A stretch of DNA of 64,000 nt, from positions 10,278,628 to 10,342,627 of the forward strand of contig JARUPZ010000002.1 of the NCBI GenBank assembly GCA_031213475.1. The letters are read 5' to 3'. Origin of the DNA: Nereocystis luetkeana (Eukaryota > Sar > Phaeophyceae > Laminariales > Laminariaceae). Both the position numbers and the translations under genes were made by a program. The notes beneath the pieces were generated by a model, which saw only the letters and a program-made list of their open reading frames with translations, had not been told where the DNA came from and ran no database searches. Positions 57,005 to 64,000 of the stretch are shown here, piece by piece; position 1 is the stretch's first letter; every line of letters begins with the position of its first letter.

Positions 57005-58450
57005 CTGGACAACCAGGGTACCGCTTTTGTTTTTTTGTCGGTCGGTCACAGCGGGTGGTCGAGTTTGATCATTTGTGCGAGGTAAAGAACCTTTACTCCG
57101 CGCAAGTGGGAATGGTCGTCTTCACGTAGAGTTCATGGTGAGGCACCCAAGAGACAATTACATAGTATTCCCATTGCTATCTCAGGAAAGGCCTACACCG
57201 GAAATTAATTAACTCATTGAAGCTGTCATCCATATGCAAGTCCGCCTCACAAGCGGCTCTTATAGGATAAAGCTCGCCCTTCATGCGACTCGCCGGACAC
57301 CTCACGGCGCTCCGCGCTTGGTGCAAGCAATGTCTGCCCGGTCGGTGATCACCCGATATGCTCCGTCCCGGCATTGTAGGGATGCGAGGGTCTATGGTCA
57401 TACGACTACGGCCATGCATGAGATCGAGTACATATCTCCTATCGAGTACACCCCCCCCCCCCCCCCCCAAATGCTATCCTAGGAGATAGATGGTGGCCAC
57501 AGGCGGCCAAACAGGAAGGGGATAAGATTACCAAAAAGTTTGTACCGTATGTAATATATGGAACAACGTAATGAGCGCCCAATTGTTGGAGGTGTCTCTA
57601 TTAGGAATATAAACGGTGCTCCGTCTCGAAAGGGATGCGTGGTCAATGGTCAAATGACAAAGCAAGCAACAAATGAGTACGACCCCCCCCCCTCCCAAAT
57701 GCAGTCACGCTATTCGACGATGTCATCCATATGTATGCAAGAAAGGACGCTCAAGGTGTGTAAGTCCGCCTCACAAGTCGGTTCTTAGTCGGACGCAGCT
57801 CTTGCCCTTCACGTAACTCGCCGTACGCCTCACGGCGCTTCGCGCTTTGTGCGAGCAGGTGTCTGCCTTGTCGGCAAAAACCCGAGGTGCTCCGTCAGTC
57901 CCGAAACTGTAGGGATGCGACGGTCTACGGCCATACGTACTGTAGGACTACGGCCATGCATGACGATGAATACACAAGTACCCCCCCCCCCCCCTCCCCC
58001 CCTTTTTTTTTCGGGGCCGTCGGTCACAGCTGGTTTTGGAGTTAGATCGTTTGTGCGAGGTGAACAACCTTTACTCCGCACAAGTGGGAATGATCGTATC
58101 ACGTAGTGTTTATGGTAAGGCACCCAAGAGGCAGTTACATACGAGTACTCCCACTGCTGTCTCAGGAACTGCCTACACCGGAAATTAAATTAACTCACTG
58201 AAGCTGCCATCCATATGCAAGTCCGCTTCACAAGCAGTTCTTAGTAAAAGATGCAGCTCAGCCTTCATGCGACTCGCCGGACACCTCACGGCGCTCCGCG
58301 CTTGGTGCAAGTAATGTCTGCCTGGTCGGTGAAAACCCGAGGTGCTCCGTCCCGACATTGTAGGGATGCGAGGGTCTATAGTCATACGACTACGGCCATG
58401 CATGAGATCGAGTACATATCTCCTATCGAGTACACCCCCCACCCCCCTCC
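57005..58450. repeat. Three diverged tandem units of about 450-480 bp
   Basis: 57010-57470 and 57995-58445 are close copies (GGTCACAGC, TTTACTCCGC, CCTCACGGCGCTCCGCGC, CTACGGCCATGCATGAGATC, ending at a C run). The block between, about 57715-57985, is a more diverged third copy. Short pieces of the unit's end occur inverted at 61925-62000. Confidence 0.75.
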
Positions 58451-58560
58451 CCTCTGTCCACATGCAACGACCTTGCGAATCTAACCATAGCCATATCCAT
58501 CGCGTTGGACCACCGCCCTCGATGTGTGCCCGTTCCGGCCGGCCTCGCCTCCGGTGAAAG

Positions 58561-61500
58561 AAGTACCGGGCAAGGGGCGATGATGATGATAATGATGATG
58601 ACGACGATGACGATGACGATGACTACGACGGCACCTATGATCAGGACCAAGACCTAGACGAGGAAGGGGACTACGACGACGATGGCGAAGAGGAGGAAGA
58701 CGAGGAGGCGGGGGGGGGAAGGGGAGAAGGAGATGACCATTCTTACGACGGCGAGGAGGAGGAGGAGGAGGAGGGGGAGGACAACGGAATAGGTGGGCGC
58801 GCGCGCGGCACGAGCTACGGCAGCAGAAGCAGCAGTGGTCGTGGCGGAGGACGTGGGCAGCTCAACCGGAACGGTCGCCCGGCAGCAACATCGCCACCAC
58901 CATCACCAGGGCAAGGCCAAGGGCAAGAGCAAGGGCAAAGACGAGCGCAGGGGGGGGGGCAAGGGGCGAGCCGGGGTCGCCGATCGGACAGCGCGAGGGC
59001 GCCGCTGCCGAGGAGGGGAAGCTCGCTGGCGAAGAAGAACAAGGAGAAGGGTGGGGGGGGCGTGATGAAGAGCATGGGATCCGCAACCGGCAGATCGATG
59101 AAGGCCGTGGTGTACGCCCTGCAGCCCAAGTCCGTCGGCCTGGGCGAGATTCTAGACACGTGGAAGGTCGAGCAGGTATGTATACCTTGCACACACTGCT
59201 ACTGCTGTGCCAGGTAGCAGAAGGTGTGGGTTCCTTTGATGTCTCCTGCTACGTACCAGGTACGAATCAAACTAAAAGCATGCTGACGCGGTAACATGTT
59301 ACCACTATGGTATGTTATTTTGTGGTGCGCTGGTGTCTTTGTATGCGGCATTGCCAAACGAGCGAGCGAGCGATAAGTGTACGGAGTGTAACGTAAGCAC
59401 GCACTAAACGATCAATACACCAGAGTTGTCTTGCTCTCTTGGGGGGGGGGGTTCCGCTGCTCACGAGCCGTGGAGTCGTCGTGGACCTTCCACACCTCTG
59501 ACAGACAGATCATGAGCTACCTCTCTCTATATATACGAAGTATCCATAGTAGATCATCTAGTTATTTCCTCAGCTGCCGTTCTGAGAGGGTTGTGCAAGG
59601 GTCTGCTTAGTACAGATCATCCACCCCACGGAAAGACGACGAGCTGTAGATCATACGGGTTTACACGGGTCCCACCCTGATCTAAATAGTGCAAGGCCGG
59701 CAATGTAGATATGCCTTGAAAACTCTGGGTCATGATATATCCATAGATGTTCCGTCCAAGCTGTGCAGACCTTCTGTGTGATACGTTGACCCGAGAATCC
59801 TATCTGTTATTGTTGTTGTTGTCTTCACATTAAATCGTCCTTTCTACCCAGCTTTATCAGTACACCCAGTGTCCGTCCTGATTCCTTTTCCTAGAGAGAT
59901 GCTGATTATGTGGTCACAGACTGTGAAACAGAGGAAGGCCAAAAAATATAAAATAATTACAAATTCAAGTTTCAAGCAAGTGAAATGCAAGCGTACCGGG
60001 TACGAGAACACAACCGCACAAGCAAGAAGATCAGAAAAAATAAGAGCAAAAAGACAATAAGAAAACATGAATGTGAATCGAAAGATAGGTTCGTATGAGT
60101 ACCAGGTGCAGAGAGCGCCGAGCACAATACGCCGTTGGGGGATCGAGGGAGGGGAGGGGGGAAGGGTGAAGGTGGCGCCCTCGAGAACATCGATGTACAT
60201 GCAGCGTTTTGGTCATCGGTCGGCTGTGTACGGCACGCAACGGGTGGCTGGGTCGTGTTGTTTTTCTCGAAGCAGTGCGTTGCCGTACATTGGTGCGAAG
60301 TGGTTGTCTCGCTTAGAGATGAGATTTTTTTCAGAGGCCGCTTGCCCAGAAAGCCGCGCGGGTCTAGATGCATGGGTCATAAAGAGTTTTTTTGGCTGTG
60401 ATATATGCAGACAGACTATCTTGCGTGTGCGTGCGTGTGTGCGTGTGTGTGTGTTTTTTTTATTCGTGATAACAGGACATTTTCAAATCAGCAGCGGCGC
60501 GGCCCGAGTACATTGATCAAGCTCAAGCGTTTTTTTTTATCTTTTATCCCTTAAAATTGGAACAAACTGGCCCTGCCCTTGTTTTCGTGATTTTTTTTTG
60601 CAAATGCTTGGAATTGGTGGGGGATATTGCCTTGCAAGCGCATGTGCATCAACTGCAAAAAAAATAGAGAGAGCCTGTGCTGTGTCCGATGTCGGCCGGC
60701 GCAAGACGGCGACTCCGCTCTCCGTCGCATGATGTTGACGTCGAAAGTACCCCCCGGGCAATCCCACGTTCCTCCCCGCCCCGCCCCGCCCCGCCCCCTT
60801 CGCCCCTTTTTCAGTACCGCAGTCCCGTTCTCGGGGACAAGCCAGTCAAATTCCAAGTAGTTTGTCCCCAAAACGGGACTGCGGTACTGAAAAAGAGTTT
60901 TAAAAGAAAAGAAAAAAAAACAAGTGCCTCCGGCGCGATGGAAACTACCAACGAAAGGTAACGAGATAGACCCTGAAAGCTTGCTAAGCTGAGTGCGGTT
61001 TAATAGTGTTGGCAAGTTTTGGTGGAACCCACAGCAGCTGACATGTGCTCGTACGTTACGTACAATGTGTGTGTGTGTGTGTTTTTTGTGGTAACTTTCA
61101 TGAACAAGAAGAGACCGATTGTGAAGCTGAGAAACGTCGTACCGACGATTGATTACTGCATCGTACTTTGTTCAAACTCGCGTCTAAGGTATATACGAGT
61201 AGTGTTTTTTTTTTTTGTAAGTTGTGTGTTTGCAAAAAAACAACGGTCAAGCTCACGGCTGACATGAACACAAACCTATTTCAAAAGGCTGAGTTTCAAC
61301 CAGTTTCTTCGTCGACCCTGACAGCTGGCGTTGCTCGTATCATGCAGTCGTAATTATTGCATTACCGGGCAGACAAAAAGAAGAAGTATATATATGAACC
61401 CACTTTGTTTATTTTTTATACAGGTGATCGGCAAGGCTCCCGGGCGACTGACGAGGTGTGCGGCTACGATCGAGTTCCGCAGAGACGGCAAGGTGGTGAC

Positions 61501-61576
61501 GTCCTTCAACGGGCGGGAAACTGCCTCCGACTTCAGCTTCCGGGCTCACGCGTGGCCGCGGGCATGCACCATCGAG
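58561..61576 (+). CDS. Acidic then RG-rich protein, two internal exons (open at both ends)
   Basis: Exons about 58561-59175 and 61424-61576, both phase 0 to phase 0, joined by CAG/GTATGT and TACAG/GTG. The first exon encodes an Asp/Glu run of about 70 residues, an RG patch (SSSGRGGGRG), a Gln-rich PGQGQGQEQGQRR stretch, then KSMGSATGRSMKAVVYALQ and LGEILDTWKVEQ. The second encodes RLTRCAATIEFRRDGKVVT and SDFSFRAHAWPRACTIE, a beta-rich stretch. An in-frame stop upstream at 58555 means this exon begins by splicing, so the true start lies further left. The donor at 61576 means it continues right, possibly beyond the window. Family not recognised. Confidence 0.65.
59820..60070 (-). mobile_element. 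5'-truncated LINE tail
   Basis: Minus-strand match to the LINE 3' UTR at 38390-38650, with the CGGACACTGGGTGTACTGAT and GTAGAAAGGACG terminus. In the intron of the gene at 58561. Only the tail was inserted. Confidence 0.75.
60806..60895. mobile_element. 90-bp hairpin MITE, same family as 55441-55634
   Basis: CTTTTTCAGTACCGCAGTCC and its complement at the other end enclose CGGGGACAA and TTGTCCCCAAAACGGGAC. Near-perfect arms. In the intron of the gene at 58561. Confidence 0.75.
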
Positions 61577-62676
61577 GTGAAAACTGTCCCGAAACTCACT
61601 GAAAAACTCAAAACATCAAAATATTGTATTGTTATTAATAGTAGCAGAATGTCAAAATATCAAAAAATATACCAGGTCATCGAATCAAAATATCAAAAGT
61701 GCTGTGGTTTTGCTATGGTATTTGCCTTGGGAGGCCGAAACCTACTGCTGTAGCAGTCAAGCAGCTCTCGGAATACGTGTGTATGAATATCAGGCAGCGC
61801 TACCGCACGACATTTCTGCGCGTTGAAAAAAGATGTGCGCAGCAGTTACAAACCAGCCGTTTGCACGGACAGCGGGTTGTCGTTCGGTGTTTCTTCGGAC
61901 GTGCATGCGGGGGGCGGGCGCGGGGGGGGGGGGTGCACTCGATAGGAGATATGTACTCGATCTCATGCATGGCCGTCGTAGTCGTATGACCATAGACCTT
62001 CGCGGGGGGGGGGAGACTTGGCCCTTGCGGTTGGAGCTGGCAAGGTTAGGGGGACGGGGTGTATCGGGCAGAGCCACAGAGGGAGCGAGACCTCGGGGAC
62101 TCTTTCCTCGACCCGACCGACCGCAGTGTGACCGACCGCAGTATCAGGCGGCAATACGCACAACCTCTGCGCGTTAAAATACACGCGCAGTAGTTACGAA
62201 ACAACCACTTATATGGACAGCGGGTTGTCGTCCCATGCTTCTTCGGATTTTGTTTTTTTCTGGGGGGGGGGAGGGGATGTTTGGCCCCATTGCAGAGGGA
62301 CGGGGTAGGGCCAGGAGAACAGCAAGGTGCGTCCATCTGTCCTAGCGTTGGGTTGTGGGCAACATAGAGCCACGCTCTTGTTCCTCGTCGTATGGATGTT
62401 CTCTATCATTTCGTCGTGTTTTCGGTCGTTGACGCTCACGCCAAACATGGCGAGAAGTTGAGTGAAACGAAGAGTGATAGTAGTGCAATGTAATACCTTC
62501 GATGGGAAAAGGTCCAGGCCGATAAGTACCGAGCCCTGTTGGATCAACCCACATCGTGACCTGACTCTGGAATACAGCTTGTTCTTCTTCTATTAGTGTC
62601 TCCGAGCGACCACCACACGTGAGTGGCAACGAGGACCGTATACCCGATAGACATACCTGGTCGGGGGATATACTGT
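61577..62676. repeat. Repeat pair and inverted pieces downstream of the last exon
   Basis: 61795-61920 and 62135-62270 are diverged direct copies (TCAGGCAGCGCTAC / TCAGGCGGCAATAC, TGCGCGTT, GGACAGCGGGTTGTCGT). Between them, 61936-62000 is an inverted copy of the end of the 57-58 kb tandem unit (GATAGGAGATATGTACTCGA). No exon recognised. Confidence 0.6.
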
Positions 62677-62779
62677 TACGGGGGACTATAGTAAATAGGA
62701 CCTACGCTACACACAAAGACCTATACATTTCCCTATTTTTACCAACAATATTTGGTCCTATTTACTATGGTCCCCCGTA
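62677..62779. mobile_element. 103-bp MITE (TACGGGGGACC family), copy
   Basis: Starts TACGGGGGACTATAGTAAAT and ends TTTACTATGGTCCCCCGTA. Same length and centre as the copies at 24644 and 63791. Confidence 0.85.
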
Positions 62780-63790
62780 ATACGTGTCCCCGTCGCAGTT
62801 ACGTTGTTTTCGTGAGCTGGGCTATATGGCGGTCCAAGGTTAACAGAGTACACCTACATATAACACCCAACCTACGCCTCTTTACGTACAACAATGTAAA
62901 TACTTCAAATTTCAAAAATTCGAAATGCCAACTTATCAAAATATCAAAACATCAACACATCAAAATATAAAAAAAAAATCAAAAAAACATCCGAATATCA
63001 AAACATCAAAATGTCAAAATAATAAGATCATGAACAGGTTTCTCTCGCTATGTACATACGTAGATACCCCCGCTGGTAAATATTTGAAACTTTTGTCAAA
63101 CAACTACCAGGTACTACTTGAAACAACCGCTATGTGCGCTGGTGGGATAAAATACACTGATGATCAACTTTTATTGGGTAAAAAAAAAAAGAAAAGGAAA
63201 ATATCATTAGAGATCGGGAACCGATATTACAATAATATGCAGTTTGTTATTGTAGAGAGAATTAGGCGTTATGGTTCACATTATTTGGCTGAGTACGTAT
63301 CAGTAGTACGTAGCTTACCTCGACAGCAGCAGCGGGCACTCTTTGGTTGATCGCGCTTGTGGGACTACCAAGTGGATACTGCACGGAAAGGTGCTGGCAG
63401 ACTGGCACTTGTAGAACACGCAAACAGACAGGGCCCGTGGCTTGCACCTGGACAGCGGTCGCTCGCTGGGCCAGGTGTTCGTGATTTCTTGATCAGGTAT
63501 TTCGTGAATTCTGATTCAACATCGGATGTGGACAAAAAATGGTGGTTTTCGGTCTGACGGCGAGGAGATCGGTCCGGCTTCTTGTGCCCGGCTCCGCCCT
63601 GGGGAACATCAGCAGAGGGGCTCTTCTTGTTTTTCGGTGACCGCGCATGTTCGCAACTCGCTTCTCCCGTACTACTCCGGTATATTTCTATTGCATGGGG
63701 GAGCATCGTATGGCATGGTCATCAGAACCAGCGATGGGCCCCCAAAAAAGCAGGTATCCCTCCTATGAATACTGTATTTACTATATATAT
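62780..63790. other. Spacer with TCAAAATA repeats
   Basis: AT-rich TCAAAATATCAAAACA repeats at about 62895-63030, also present at 61610-61700. The frames at 63357-63706 are not recognisable as exons. Confidence 0.5.
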
Positions 63791-63893
63791 TACGGGGGAC
63801 CATAGTTAATAGGACCTACGGTACACACAAAAACCTATATATTTCGCTATTTTTGCTAGCAATATTTGGTCCTCTTAACTATGGTCCCCCGTA
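63791..63893. mobile_element. 103-bp MITE (TACGGGGGACC family), copy
   Basis: Starts TACGGGGGACCATAGTTAAT and ends CTTAACTATGGTCCCCCGTA. The third full-length copy of exactly 103 bp. Confidence 0.85.
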
Positions 63894-64000
63894 ATAGTAT
63901 GTGTCCCCCCTGTTGGTCGTACGCGTACCCAGATGCTTGCTTTCCACTCACTGCTTGCTGCGTTTGCGTATGCGGTACGTACTCAGTCTACTGTAGTGCC

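Noticed and set aside
63357-63706. Frames near the right edge as further exons of the gene at 58561
   Set aside because: No acceptor in the right phase gives a convincing continuation. Both strands read equally random.
1-64000. CRISPR array, prokaryotic operon or organelle origin
   Set aside because: No regularly spaced identical repeats with unique spacers. The genes have GT..AG introns and nuclear families, so this is nuclear DNA.

Overview
This is nuclear DNA of an intron-rich eukaryote. Genes are few and large, with long introns, consensus GT..AG junctions, Gly/Ser/Ala/Pro-rich protein linkers and many layered transposon remains. No single marker fixes the taxon. The gene style (GC-rich exons, kilobase introns, repeat-filled introns) fits a brown alga or a related stramenopile, and that is an inference. 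I saw no prokaryotic operon, CRISPR array, rRNA gene or intact tRNA gene.

Six host genes can be read by joining exons whose reading phase agrees. From left to right: (1) MUS81-type endonuclease, minus strand, about 10503 to beyond the left edge; the winged-helix part is clear and the nuclease domain lies off the window. (2) Phosphatidylserine synthase of the base-exchange family, minus, 39745 to 21339, eight coding exons over 18.4 kb. (3) A divergently transcribed gene of unknown function, plus, 40318 to 46579, six exons, about 855 residues, with coiled coils and a Lys/Gly-rich tail. (4) An RG-rich protein with a coiled coil and three internal repeats, minus, 50731 to 47374, two exons. (5) A Pro/Ser-rich protein with a tandem array of AT-hook-like modules, minus, 54288 to 51596, two exons. 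(6) An acidic, then RG-rich gene, plus, two exons at about 58561-59175 and 61424-61576, open at both ends. Genes 2 and 3 share a 572-bp head-to-head promoter region. Genes 3 and 4 converge.

The rest is mostly mobile DNA. It includes a LINE (34430-38657) that sits inside a 103-bp MITE family member, itself in intron 1 of the phosphatidylserine synthase gene. There are four 5'-truncated or deleted relatives of that LINE, two non-autonomous hAT-like elements built of GACCCG-rich repeats with 8-bp target duplications, piggyBac-like hairpin MITEs, tRNA-derived SINE-like elements, a short LTR element with both LTRs, Ty3-like pol fossils, and a palindrome with arms of about 740 bp. A short motif, TACCAGGTA, is scattered through introns and spacers.

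Limits: exon calls come from reading frames, splice consensus and phase. No transcript or database search was possible. First exons, UTRs and promoters are mostly unknown.
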